Assembly: GCA_034435275.1 (NCBI GenBank) | Contig: DAOTXP010000147.1 | Span: forward strand, 1 to 27,699 | DNA from: JBFMCC01 sp034435275 | Lineage (GTDB): Bacteria > Chloroflexota > Anaerolineae > Anaerolineales > Villigracilaceae | DNA length: 27,699 nucleotides | Direction of reading: 5' to 3' | Part shown: positions 18,851 to 27,699 of the stretch, in pieces | How positions within the stretch are numbered: position 1 is the stretch's first letter | Layout: the number at the start of each line of letters is the position of its first letter | Notes under the pieces: model-generated | What the model saw: only the letters and a program-made list of their open reading frames with translations | What the model was told of the DNA's origin: nothing | The model's database searches: none | Position numbers and translations under genes: made by a program

Positions 18851-21800
18851 ATGAGTTTCATCGGAACCCTGCTGACCAGTCCGTTTTACCTGCCGGGCCC
18901 CGGCCTGTTCGGTTGGGGAATGTGGCTTTTCCTGTTCGGAGTGGTTGGTCTTCTAATCACCCGCTGGCGCACTCTCCAGCCTGCCTGGAGTGGCCGTTCA
19001 TGGGGATGGTTCCTTGGCCTGCTCATCCTCACTCCCCTGACCGGTTTGTTCCTCGGCCTGCGGTCCGCTTCCGGCGGAGGCCTGCCCCTGCCGGGTGTCC
19101 CGGCCGAACCGACGGCCCCGGCCGTGATGCTCTTCTCGGCTCTGCCGTGGATGCTGGCGGCCGGGCCGCTCGGTCCGCTCGGAGCGGCCGCGCTCGGCGC
19201 GCTGGCTGGTCTTCTGCGCGGACTCTGGGATACGCATACCCTCTATACCACGGTGAATCTGGCGCTTCTGGCGACGGTCTTTGCCGTCAACGTGCGCCAG
19301 CGGTTCCGCACGCCGCTATATGGCCTGATGCGCCAGCCGCTGATCAGTGCGCTCATGCTCATCCCGCTGTATGCCCTGCTTTATCTGATCGGCGCGTTTT
19401 TCTCGACAGCCGCCTCGGTCACGGCCCGCCTCGATTATGCCCTCAGCAACCTGGGCATTGCGTCGTTCTCCTTCGGCATCGAGATGCTGGTGGGCGGTTT
19501 GATCGCCCAAGTCGCGGCCACCGCCTTTTCGGCCGCGTGGGGGCGCGATGAGCCGCTCCAGCCCTCGCCCGCCGAAAAAAGCCTCGAGACCCGGTTCCTG
19601 CTCGGCACTGGAACGTTCATCTCCCTGCTCCTGCTCACCCTGCTGGTCGGCGACTGGCTGGTAGCCGGGCGCGCCGCGCAGGGCATGCTGCGCGACCGCC
19701 TGTCCAGCACGGCCAGGTCCTCCTCCAAGAGCGTGCCCTTCTTCCTCGAAACGGGACAAAACCTCGCCGTCCAGCTGGCTTCGGACCCGCGCCTGCTCGA
19801 CTTGGCCGACCCCGAACTCTCGTCCCTGCTCGGTCAGCGGATTCAATCTAGTCCATATTTCGACCAGTTCTTTGTGATTGATGTCTCCTCTGAGTCTGTG
19901 CTGGGGGCCTACCCGCCCGCGGTGCGCGCCGATTTCAGCCTGTATCCGGAAGAAGAGGCCGGCCTGTCTCTCGCCGCCAGCGGCGTGTTGACGCAGATCT
20001 ATACCGTCCCGCCCGTCACGCGCGGCGCAGGCGCGGCGCGCGTCTCGTTCATGATCGCCATCGTGGATAACTCCGGGCAAGTGCAACGCGTTCTGCTCGG
20101 CCGCACGGACCTCGGCACCAACCCGCTCACCCAACCCCTGATCAGCAGCCTTCAAAGTGTTTCCGAGTTGAACGGTGAAGGTGCCCTGCTCGACGAGAAT
20201 GGCGTGATTCTGTATCATCCTGATTTCAACCGCATCATGACCGTTTACAACGGCCGCCGCGCCGCGGAAGCGGAATTCTATGCCGAGACCGCCTCCACCG
20301 GTACGCGCCAGTGGGTCTATTATCAACCGGTCGAGGGGCGTCCGTGGGCTATCGCGCTCAGCATCCCGGCCGAGCAGGCGCAGCAACTGGCCTTGCAGAT
20401 CGCCCTGCCACTTTCACTGATGATCCTCGCGCTGGCACTGGTGGCACTGATCGCCCTGCGTTTCGGCCTGCGCGCCGTGACCGGGTCCCTGCAGACGCTG
20501 GCTGTGGAGGCCAAACGCATTGCCGACGGCAAACTTGACCGACCCTTGCATGTGGACGGGGTGGACGAGGTCGGCCAGTTGCGGCGCGCCTTCGAGCAGA
20601 TGCGCGCCAGCCTGCGCGCCCGCCTCGACGAACTCAACCGCCTGCTGGCCGTCAGCCAGGGTGTGGCCTCCAGCCTCGAGATGCAGGACGCCGTCAAGCC
20701 TGTGCTTGAAGCGGTGCTCTCAACCGGGGCCAGCGCGGTGCGCGTAGTGCTGTCACCGGCGATCCTGCCCAGGGCTTCGGTCGAACTGCCATCGCGATTT
20801 GCGGTGGGCCCGGCGCGTGACAAGTATGCACATCTCGACGAGCAAATCCTGAACCTCACCCAGCAGCAGGAACGAATGGTATTGCCGAACCTGGCGCGCG
20901 CCCGCGCCGGTCTGGAATTGGATCAGAGCCTGCCTCACCCTGCTGCGCTCCTGGCCGTTCCCCTGCGCCATGAGAATCGCTATTACGGCGCGATGTGGGC
21001 GGCGTACGATCAACCGCACGATTTCGCCGAGGCCGATGTGCGCTTTGTGACGACGCTGGCCGGGCAGGCCGCGCTGGCCGCGGCCAACGCGCAACTCTTC
21101 CAGACGGTAGAGATTGGGCGCCGACAATTGGAGGCCATCCTCAATTCCACGCCGGACCCGGTGCTGGTCACCGACCGGCAGGGACGCCTCCTGCTGGCGA
21201 ACGTCGCCGCGGGCAAGGTGCTCGGCACCGCGGCCGGCAGGGCCGAGGGGCAATCCCTCGAACGCGTCGTCAAGCAGAAATCGTTGCAGGAGTTGTTGCA
21301 GTCCCCGGCCGGTGAACGCCAGACCATCGAAATCGTCATGCCCGATGGCCGCACCTACCTCGCCACAGCTTCCCCGGTGGTATCCGAGGGGGGGCCTATG
21401 GGCCGCGTCTGCATTCTGCGGGACGTGACCCACTTCAAGGAACTGGATTCGATGAAGTCCGAGTTCGTGGCGACGGTCAGCCACGACCTGCGCTCGCCGT
21501 TGACTTTGATGCGCGGTTACGCCACCATGCTGGAGATGGTGGGCGAGATCAACGAACAGCAACAGGGTTACGTTCGCAAGATCGTTTCGGGCGTGGAGAA
21601 TATGTCCCGTCTTGTCAACAATCTCCTAGATTTGGGCCGCATCGAAATCGGCGTCGGCCTGCAGGTGGAGACCGTCTCCGTCCACGACATTATCGAGCGC
21701 GTGGCCGGCGCATTACAGTTGCAGGCCAGCCAGAAAAATATTACGCTGACCGTCGAGCCACTCAAGGATGTTCCCTCTGCCATCGAAGCCGACCAGGCTT

Positions 21801-22150
21801 TGCTGCACCAGGGGGTGTATAACCTGGTGGAGAACGCGATTAAATACACCCCCAACGGCGGGAAGGTTTCCGTGCGCGTCCATACCTCGCAGGGTTCCCT
21901 GACCTTTGAGATCAAAGATAACGGCATTGGCATTGCCCCGGGCGATATTCCGCACCTGTTCGAAAAATTCTATCGCGGCAAGCAGCGTGAGGCGCGCACC
22001 CAGCACGGCACCGGGCTGGGACTCGCCATCGTCCGTTCGATTGCCGAACGGCATGGCGGCAAAGCCTGGGTGGAGAGCGAACTCGGCAGGGGAAGCACCT
22101 TCTTTTTGCAAATCCCCCTTACACAACGAAAAGACTCTGCCACTTCCTAA
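18851..22150 (+). CDS. Multidomain membrane sensor histidine kinase (7TM-like region, sensor domain, HAMP, GAF, PAS, HisKA, HATPase_c)
   Basis: In this 1099-aa protein, residues 1-235 form several hydrophobic helices with a Gly-rich segment GPLGAAALGALAGLLRGLW. A TM helix follows at about 250-272. Next come an extracytoplasmic Cache-like sensor domain to about 512, a TM helix at 515-537 and a HAMP linker (about 537-590). A GAF-like domain spans about 600-752 and a PAS domain starts near 756 (LEAILNSTPDPVLVTDRQG). HisKA has the phospho-acceptor H878 in SHDLRSPL. HATPase_c has the N box NLVENAIKYTPNGG, G1 DNGIGIAP, F box FEKFYRG and G2 GTGLGLAI. It autophosphorylates and would signal to a response regulator, but none is encoded in the window. 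The ligand is unknown. Position upstream of the potassium module suggests, without proving, an osmotic or ionic signal. Confidence 0.9.
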   Translation: MSFIGTLLTSPFYLPGPGLFGWGMWLFLFGVVGLLITRWRTLQPAWSGRSWGWFLGLLILTPLTGLFLGLRSASGGGLPLPGVPAEPTAPAVMLFSALPWMLAAGPLGPLGAAALGALAGLLRGLWDTHTLYTTVNLALLATVFAVNVRQRFRTPLYGLMRQPLISALMLIPLYALLYLIGAFFSTAASVTARLDYALSNLGIASFSFGIEMLVGGLIAQVAATAFSAAWGRDEPLQPSPAEKSLETRFLLGTGTFISLLLLTLLVGDWLVAGRAAQGMLRDRLSSTARSSSKSVPFFLETGQNLAVQLASDPRLLDLADPELSSLLGQRIQSSPYFDQFFVIDVSSESVLGAYPPAVRADFSLYPEEEAGLSLAASGVLTQIYTVPPVTRGAGAARVSFMIAIVDNSGQVQRVLLGRTDLGTNPLTQPLISSLQSVSELNGEGALLDENGVILYHPDFNRIMTVYNGRRAAEAEFYAETASTGTRQWVYYQPVEGRPWAIALSIPAEQAQQLALQIALPLSLMILALALVALIALRFGLRAVTGSLQTLAVEAKRIADGKLDRPLHVDGVDEVGQLRRAFEQMRASLRARLDELNRLLAVSQGVASSLEMQDAVKPVLEAVLSTGASAVRVVLSPAILPRASVELPSRFAVGPARDKYAHLDEQILNLTQQQERMVLPNLARARAGLELDQSLPHPAALLAVPLRHENRYYGAMWAAYDQPHDFAEADVRFVTTLAGQAALAAANAQLFQTVEIGRRQLEAILNSTPDPVLVTDRQGRLLLANVAAGKVLGTAAGRAEGQSLERVVKQKSLQELLQSPAGERQTIEIVMPDGRTYLATASPVVSEGGPMGRVCILRDVTHFKELDSMKSEFVATVSHDLRSPLTLMRGYATMLEMVGEINEQQQGYVRKIVSGVENMSRLVNNLLDLGRIEIGVGLQVETVSVHDIIERVAGALQLQASQKNITLTVEPLKDVPSAIEADQALLHQGVYNLVENAIKYTPNGGKVSVRVHTSQGSLTFEIKDNGIGIAPGDIPHLFEKFYRGKQREARTQHGTGLGLAIVRSIAERHGGKAWVESELGRGSTFFLQIPLTQRKDSATS

Positions 22151-22166
22151 AAAGAGTGGATTTGAC

Positions 22167-22172
22167 TATAAT
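22167..22172 (+). promoter_or_regulatory. -10 hexamer TATAAT upstream of the KimA-like permease gene
   Basis: TATAAT lies 16 bases after the kinase stop and about 60 bases before ATG 22233. Only a poor -35 is visible at correct spacing. The short leader leaves no room for a c-di-AMP (ydaO-type) riboswitch. Confidence 0.5.
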
Positions 22173-22232
22173 CCAGCCTTGCCCCCGTTCGTTGGAGGGC
22201 TTATATTTTGCTTGTTATCTGAAAAGAGATTC

Positions 22233-24203
22233 ATGAGCACGGTAGCACCCGAACATCACGATCGAACCGAACTCCTGCGACGCACTACAAAACATAAACC
22301 CCACCGGTCTTTGAGCCATTGGTTTATCGGCCGCCCGCTTCCCACTGCAGACGCCGCCCATGAGACAATTGGAAAGGCCGTAGGCCTGGCTGTTTTTGCC
22401 TCCGATGCACTTTCCTCGAACGCGTATGCCACGCAGGAAATTCTGGTCATCCTGGCCGCGGCCGGGACGATGGCGTTTGGTTATGTCTTTCCCATTGCCC
22501 TGGCCATCGTGGCCCTGCTGGTGATCGTGACCATTTCCTACGAGCAGATCATCCACGCGTACCCGAATGGCGGCGGCGCCTATATCGTGGCAAAAGACAA
22601 TCTGGGGGAACAGGCGGCCTTGATGGCCGCGGCCGCCCTGCTGACGGACTACGTCTTGACGGTCTCGGTCTCGATTGCTTCGGGAGTGGCACAGATTGTT
22701 TCGGCTTATCCCGAGTTGTTTCCCTATCGCGTTGGGTTATCTGTGGTCTTCATATTTCTAGTCATGCTGGTCAATCTGCGGGGCGTGCGCGAGTCTGGCC
22801 TGGCATTTGCCATTCCCAATTACTTTTTTATCGTCATGATGCTGTTGACGCTGGGCATCGGAATGGTACGCTATCTTACAGGCTCGCTTGCCACGGTCGT
22901 TGATCCGCCTGAACTGGAGATTGCCAGGACATTGGGGATGATCACACCCTTCCTGATTCTGCACGCTTTTTCCAGCGGCACTGCGGCATTGACCGGCATC
23001 GAGGCCATCTCAAATGGCATCACCGCCTTCAAGGAGCCGCGCAGCAAGAACGCGGGGATCACCCTGCTCTGGATGGGCGCGATTCTATCAACATTGTTTC
23101 TGGGAATATCTTTTCTGGCAAAAAATATCGGCGCCGTTCCTTCGGAACAGGAGACCGTCGTCTCGCAACTGGTCCGCACCATCTATGGCGGGCGCGGCAT
23201 ATTCTATCTTGCATTGATCTCTGCCACCGCTTTTATTCTGGTGCTGGCCGCCAACACCGCTTTTGCCGGATTCCCCCGCTTGAGCGCCCTGGCGGCCCAG
23301 GATGGATTTCTGCCGCGCCAACTGACTTATCGCGGAAGCCGCCTCGTTTACTCGCGCGGCATCATTGCCCTGGCAGTGATTGCCTCGCTCTTGGTGATCA
23401 TCTTCCAGGCCAGCGTCTCCCGCTTGATTCCCCTCTATGCCATTGGCGTCTTTCTATCGTTCACTTTGGCGCAGATCGGAATGGCGCGGCGCTGGTGGCG
23501 CATTGGCAAACTCAAAAGGGGCGAGAAACTTACCGAGAATGGTTTGGTGCTCGAGTTCGATCCCTTCTGGCGTTTCAAGATGACGCTTAACACTTTGGGA
23601 GCCATCTGTACCGGCATCGTGATGATGGTATTCTCGATCACGAAATTTGTTGACGGCGCCTGGATGGTATTGGTCGTTACCCCCTTGCTCATGGGGCTTT
23701 TCAAGTGGATCCATCGCCATTATGGACGCGTCGCAAAAACCCTGAGCCTCGACCATTACACCGAGCCTGCTACCCATGTGACCCGCCACCGCGTCATCAT
23801 GCCGGTCAGCGGCGTGCACCAGGGTACTCTGGAAGCCCTGCGTTACGCGCGCATGCTCTCGCACGATGTGACCGCTGTCCACGTCTCGATTGATCCGGTA
23901 GAGACGGAAAAGGTCCAGAAAAAGTGGAACACCTGGGGGGACGGGGTTCGCCTGTTCATTTTGGACTCGCCCTATCGCCTCTTTATCGAACCGTTGCTTG
24001 ATTACATAGATGAAATTCTGGCCCACCGTCAGCCCAATGAGGTGATTACCATCGTCGTGCCGCAATTCGTGGCAGGTTCCGCGGTGGAGAGTGCCCTGCA
24101 TATGAATACGGCTGACCTGTTGCGCAAGGAACTGCTCTCCACGCCGGGCATCGTCATCACGGATGTGCCGTATCAGGTGTCGAAATCGAAGGAGAACACA
24201 TGA
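22233..24203 (+). CDS. KimA-like potassium uptake permease (APC/KUP-related, C-terminal cytosolic domain)
   Basis: This 656-aa protein has about 12 TM helices after a basic cytoplasmic N-terminus of about 45 residues. The first TM contains FASDALSSNAYATQEIL with D58 and Y65. In Bacillus KimA an Asp and a Tyr seven residues apart (D36, Y43, from memory) help bind potassium in the equivalent helix. TGIEAISNGITAFKEPRSKNA is also typical of KimA-type APC proteins. The C-terminal part (about 500-656) resembles the KimA/Usp-like cytosolic domain that binds c-di-AMP in Firmicutes. ATG 22233 has a weak purine-rich site (aaaagag). The longer frame from 21906 would overlap the kinase. Two RCK genes follow, the first by an ATGA overlap. 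An amino-acid permease is the alternative. Confidence 0.78.
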   Translation: MSTVAPEHHDRTELLRRTTKHKPHRSLSHWFIGRPLPTADAAHETIGKAVGLAVFASDALSSNAYATQEILVILAAAGTMAFGYVFPIALAIVALLVIVTISYEQIIHAYPNGGGAYIVAKDNLGEQAALMAAAALLTDYVLTVSVSIASGVAQIVSAYPELFPYRVGLSVVFIFLVMLVNLRGVRESGLAFAIPNYFFIVMMLLTLGIGMVRYLTGSLATVVDPPELEIARTLGMITPFLILHAFSSGTAALTGIEAISNGITAFKEPRSKNAGITLLWMGAILSTLFLGISFLAKNIGAVPSEQETVVSQLVRTIYGGRGIFYLALISATAFILVLAANTAFAGFPRLSALAAQDGFLPRQLTYRGSRLVYSRGIIALAVIASLLVIIFQASVSRLIPLYAIGVFLSFTLAQIGMARRWWRIGKLKRGEKLTENGLVLEFDPFWRFKMTLNTLGAICTGIVMMVFSITKFVDGAWMVLVVTPLLMGLFKWIHRHYGRVAKTLSLDHYTEPATHVTRHRVIMPVSGVHQGTLEALRYARMLSHDVTAVHVSIDPVETEKVQKKWNTWGDGVRLFILDSPYRLFIEPLLDYIDEILAHRQPNEVITIVVPQFVAGSAVESALHMNTADLLRKELLSTPGIVITDVPYQVSKSKENT

Positions 24204-24862
24204 ACTTCATCATCGTTGGCTGTGGACGCGTCGGTGCTGAACTGGCCCTGCGTTTGTATAAAAGCGGTCATCAGGTGGTCGTCGTGGACCAGAACGAGGA
24301 TTCGTTCAACCGCATCAGTCCCGAGTTTCGCGGCCGCACGGTGCATGGCGAGGCCCTGCGCGAGGATGTGCTTAAACGGGCGGGCATTCAAGAGGCGCAT
24401 GGGCTGGCCGCCGTCACCAACTCGGATACGCTTAATGCAGTCGTGGCGCATGCTGCCCGCGCGATCTATAAAACCCCTGTCGTCATCTGCCGTAATTACG
24501 ATCCGCGCCTGCGCGGCATGTTGGAGACCTTCGGCCTGCAGATCGTCAGTTCCACCTCCTGGGGTGCGCAGCGGACGGAGGAACTGCTGATCGGCGTGAC
24601 CTCGCGGGCCGTGTTCTCGGCGGGGAACGGGGAGGTGGAAATATACGAACTGACCGTCCCGGATGCCTGGAGCGGAAAGACGTGGGGCGCCCTGAACCGC
24701 GGCAACCCGGACTGTCTGCCGGTCGCGCTGACCCGCGCCGGGCGCGCCCTCCTGTTGACCGCCGACATGCTTTTGGAGGGCGGCGACCTGATTAACGTCA
24801 GCGCCACGTTCGACGGGATCAAGGTCCTGCGGGCGCGGCTCGAACCCGGAGCGGAGGCATAA
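24200..24862 (+). CDS. RCK (TrkA/KtrA-type) NAD-binding regulatory protein, copy 1
   Basis: This 220-aa cytoplasmic protein has an RCK_N Rossmann domain with GCGRVG (residues 7-12) and the dinucleotide-binding acid D30 in VVVVDQNED, followed by an RCK_C-like domain. Such proteins gate or regulate potassium transporters through ADP/ATP, NAD(H) or c-di-AMP binding. AAGGAG (24189-24194) precedes the ATG, which overlaps the permease stop as ATGA, so it is clearly operon-internal. The context is unusual because RCK subunits are known for Trk/Ktr systems, while the neighbouring permease is of APC/KimA type. A role in regulating that permease is inferred. Confidence 0.88.
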   Translation: MNFIIVGCGRVGAELALRLYKSGHQVVVVDQNEDSFNRISPEFRGRTVHGEALREDVLKRAGIQEAHGLAAVTNSDTLNAVVAHAARAIYKTPVVICRNYDPRLRGMLETFGLQIVSSTSWGAQRTEELLIGVTSRAVFSAGNGEVEIYELTVPDAWSGKTWGALNRGNPDCLPVALTRAGRALLLTADMLLEGGDLINVSATFDGIKVLRARLEPGAEA

Positions 24863-24863
24863 C

Positions 24864-25559
24864 ATGTTTGTACTCATTGCCGGGGGCGGGCGCACCGGCG
24901 CCCAGCTGGCCTCCCTTCTGCTCTCAGAAAAGTACAAGGTCCAACTGGTGGACGAGCGTCCCGATATTCTGGCGCGCCTGCACGAGGAACTGCCGACCGA
25001 AACGATCTATCAGGGCAACCCGATTGACCCGTCCGTGCTGGTGGCGGCGGGAATCCACCAGGCTCATGTGGTGGCGGCCTGCACCCACGACGACGCCTCC
25101 AATCTTGCCATCTGTTTCATCGCCCGCACGCTGTTCAACGTGCCGCGCACCATCGCCCGCATCAACAACCCGCGCAACGCCTGGCTCTTTGGCGAATACT
25201 TCCACGTGGACGTGGCCATGAATCAGGCCAATTTGATGGCTCACTTGATTCAGGAGGAGATGTCGCTGGGCGACATGATGACCCTGCTCAAGATCCGCCG
25301 CGGACGTTACTCGCTGGTGGAGGAGAAGGTCGAGAAGGGCGCTCAAGCCATCGGCGTGCCGCTCAAGGATCTGGGCCTGCCGGAGGAATGCATCATCGCC
25401 GCCATCATCCGCGACGGGCAGGTCACCCTGCCGCGCGGTACATCCGCCTTCCAGGAATGGGACGAAGTATTGGCCATCACCACACCCGAGAGCGCCAAGG
25501 AACTTGCCCGATTGCTTTCCGCCGCCACGCACCCGGGACGGGATGCGGATAAAGGGTAA
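24864..25559 (+). CDS. RCK (TrkA/KtrA-type) NAD-binding regulatory protein, copy 2
   Basis: The 231-aa protein has the same architecture as copy 1. RCK_N carries GGGRTG (7-12) and D30 in VQLVDERPD. An acidic and hydrophobic stretch (AHLIQEEMSLGDMMTLLKIRRG) leads to an RCK_C domain (EKGAQAIGVPLKDLGLPEECIIAAIIRDGQV) of classic TrkA_C type. The first base follows the copy 1 stop by one nucleotide. GGAGG (24852-24856) is a good ribosome-binding site. Two different RCK polypeptides suggest a hetero-oligomeric ring or two effectors. A terminator follows at 25616-25650. Confidence 0.9.
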   Translation: MFVLIAGGGRTGAQLASLLLSEKYKVQLVDERPDILARLHEELPTETIYQGNPIDPSVLVAAGIHQAHVVAACTHDDASNLAICFIARTLFNVPRTIARINNPRNAWLFGEYFHVDVAMNQANLMAHLIQEEMSLGDMMTLLKIRRGRYSLVEEKVEKGAQAIGVPLKDLGLPEECIIAAIIRDGQVTLPRGTSAFQEWDEVLAITTPESAKELARLLSAATHPGRDADKG

Positions 25560-25611
25560 GGGCACAGCGGGCAACTCAATGGTCTTGACGAGGCATTGTC
25601 TTGCAGTGCCC
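25560..25611. repeat. 52-bp inverted-repeat element, copy 2 (abuts a stop codon)
   Basis: It starts directly after the RCK copy 2 TAA and runs from gggcacagcgggcaa to ttgcagtgccc. The ends pair, and inner caatg/cattg and caa/ttg pairs extend the palindrome. It has the same length and termini as the element at 2626-2678 in the opposite orientation. Confidence 0.6.
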
Positions 25612-25615
25612 ATAC

Positions 25616-25650
25616 AAACGACTGTCACTCGAAAAAGGTGACAGTCGTTT
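25616..25650 (+). terminator. Rho-independent terminator after the KimA-RCK operon
   Basis: A perfect 13-bp stem, aaacgactgtcac (25616-25628) with gtgacagtcgttt (25638-25650), encloses a 9-base loop (tcgaaaaag). The T run extends to 25653. This strong terminator closes the potassium operon and isolates kbl. Confidence 0.9.
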
Positions 25651-25664
25651 TTTCTCATTCGGTC

Positions 25665-25670
25665 TATAAT
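25665..25670 (+). promoter_or_regulatory. -10 hexamer TATAAT upstream of kbl
   Basis: TATAAT lies just after the terminator and about 44 bases before ATG 25714. AGGAGA at 25704-25709 is a clear Shine-Dalgarno, unlike the genes whose -10 abuts the ATG. No obvious -35. Confidence 0.6.
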
Positions 25671-25713
25671 ATTTTTTACCAATCTTCCTTCCATCTCTTT
25701 TTCAGGAGACCCC

Positions 25714-26895
<1,182 letters not shown>

Positions 26896-26907
26896 CATTA
26901 TGGGGTA

Positions 26908-26951
26908 ATAAACGTTGGAACGTCCAAGCGCTTGTACGTTCCAACGTTTAT
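26908..26951. repeat. 44-bp near-perfect palindrome between kbl and the CDF gene
   Basis: The arms ataaacgttggaacgt (26908-26923) and acgttccaacgtttat (26936-26951) are perfect 16-base reverse complements. The 12-base centre contains the palindrome caagcgcttg. No T tract follows. It may be a REP-like element, a bidirectional structure or a weak terminator for kbl (stop at 26895). Confidence 0.8.
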
Positions 26952-26994
26952 GATTCGTGACATTCATCCATTTCCGACCGGGGCAAATCTCGTG

Positions 26995-27000
26995 TATCAT
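26995..27000 (+). promoter_or_regulatory. -10-like TATCAT before the CDF gene
   Basis: TATCAT is 7 bases before ATG 27008 with no Shine-Dalgarno between (tctttca). This fits a leaderless transcript. TTCCGA at 26972-26977 is a weak -35 candidate at 17-base spacing. Confidence 0.45.
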
Positions 27001-27007
27001 TCTTTCA

Positions 27008-27699
27008 ATGGCACACAAACAAGAGGAACATAAAGACCATCTGCACAACCGCGCCTGGCTGACGCGTTTCGCCTGGTTGTCCATCGCCGCGGCAGTGGTG
27101 ACGATTATCCTGAAGGCAGGCGCGTACCTGCTGACCGGCTCGGTGGGACTGCTCTCGGACGCCATCGAATCCATCATCAACCTCGTGGCGGCGGTTGTGG
27201 CACTGGGGATGCTCTCGATTGCCGCGCGCCCGCCGGATGAGAGTCACCTGTACGGCCACGGCAAGGCCGAATATTTCTCCTCCAGTCTTGAAGGCCTGCT
27301 CATCCTGGCCGCGGCGGGCGGCATCGCCTGGACCGCGATCCAGCGGCTGATCCACCCGCGCCCGCTGGAACAGCTCGGGCTGGGCCTGACCGTGTCTGCC
27401 GCCGCAGGGTTGATCAACTTCGCCGTGGCGCGCGTCCTGCTTGCTGCGGGCAAACGTCACCGTTCCATCACGCTCGAGGCCGACGCCCATCACCTGATGA
27501 CCGATGTGTGGACTTCGGTGGGAGTCATCGGCGGCGTGGCGGTCGTCGCCCTGACCGGCTGGCAGATGCTCGACCCGCTCGTGGCGCTGGCCGTCTCGGT
27601 CAATATCATTTGGACGGGATTCAATCTCCTGCGCCGTTCGGTGGCGGGCCTGATGGATGCGTCCCTCCCGCAGAAGGACCAGCAGGCCATCGAAACAGT
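27008..27699 (+). CDS. Cation diffusion facilitator (CDF) family metal transporter, N-terminal part (3' truncated)
   Basis: The open frame runs past the right edge, with 230 complete residues. A His-rich cytoplasmic N-terminus (MAHKQEEHKDHLHNRAW) precedes TM helices. TM2 has SDAIESIIN (D51, E54, N58), the loop HLYGHGKAEYFSS is diagnostic of CDF proteins, and TM5 has D159 and H162-x3-D166 in EADAHHLMTD. The family exports divalent metals such as Zn, Fe or Mn from the cytoplasm by proton exchange. TM2 carries Glu/Asn at the sites that are usually His or Asp pairs, so the metal is uncertain. The C-terminal cytosolic domain lies outside the window. Confidence 0.88.
   Translation, partial: MAHKQEEHKDHLHNRAWLTRFAWLSIAAAVVTIILKAGAYLLTGSVGLLSDAIESIINLVAAVVALGMLSIAARPPDESHLYGHGKAEYFSSSLEGLLILAAAGGIAWTAIQRLIHPRPLEQLGLGLTVSAAAGLINFAVARVLLAAGKRHRSITLEADAHHLMTDVWTSVGVIGGVAVVALTGWQMLDPLVALAVSVNIIWTGFNLLRRSVAGLMDASLPQKDQQAIET

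Noticed and set aside
19316..20386. 356-aa minus-strand open frame opposite the sensor kinase
   Set aside because: Low-complexity Arg/Glu/Gly composition typical of antisense frames in high-GC genes. The plus-strand domains are unambiguous.
21906..22232. N-terminal extension of the KimA-like permease into the kinase gene
   Set aside because: It overlaps the conserved HATPase_c coding region. The permease similarity begins after ATG 22233.
22150..22232. c-di-AMP (ydaO-type) riboswitch upstream of the KimA-like gene
   Set aside because: The gap is 82 bases and the leader after the -10 is only about 60 bases, too short for that aptamer. No matching stems were seen.

Overview
The window reads as a GC-rich chromosomal segment of a Chloroflexota bacterium, most likely class Anaerolineae. 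This is inferred from two DUF2298 (Chlor_Arch_YYY) membrane proteins, a family I know mainly from Chloroflexota and archaea, together with GT-C glycosyltransferase-like proteins and many short palindromic intergenic repeats. All genes lie on the + strand. There is no rRNA, tRNA, CRISPR array, transposase or phage gene, and no gene-free stretch longer than about 145 bases.

Layout. (1) 1-4231: envelope-glycan genes. These are the 3' end of a lysylphosphatidylglycerol synthase/flippase-like membrane protein, a CDP-paratose 2-epimerase-like sugar epimerase, a GT4 glycosyltransferase and two SAM methyltransferases. (2) 4245-16601: a 12-kb block of large polytopic proteins. It holds a GT-C transferase, a giant GT-C::DUF2298 fusion (1677 aa), a DUF952 protein and a GNAT acetyltransferase coupled by 4-base overlaps to a stand-alone DUF2298 protein, and a further GT-C-like protein. 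(3) 16631-18709: cmk and two tandem PlsC-type acyltransferases. (4) 18851-25559: a 1099-aa hybrid sensor histidine kinase, then a KimA-like potassium/APC permease with two RCK (TrkA-type) proteins. (5) 25714-26895: kbl. (6) 27008 to the right edge: a CDF metal transporter.

How they may work together. Regions 1-2 look like machinery that makes a nucleotide-sugar, assembles a glycan on a lipid carrier, and transfers sugars on the outer face of the membrane with GT-C enzymes that use lipid-linked donors. The DUF2298 proteins are the least understood part, and the fusion ties them physically to a GT-C enzyme. Region 3 supplies CMP/dCMP phosphorylation and phosphatidic acid synthesis. Region 4 is a potassium homeostasis module in which RCK proteins may gate or regulate the permease.

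The two most unusual signals are at DNA level. First, in-frame runs of degenerate 7-base repeats sit in inter-membrane loops of three neighbouring membrane proteins, including the same loop in both DUF2298 paralogues with unrelated heptad sequences. Second, first genes of transcription units tend to have a TATAAT-like hexamer only 7-12 bases before the ATG and no Shine-Dalgarno, suggesting leaderless mRNAs, while operon-internal genes have Shine-Dalgarno sites or ATGA-type overlaps.
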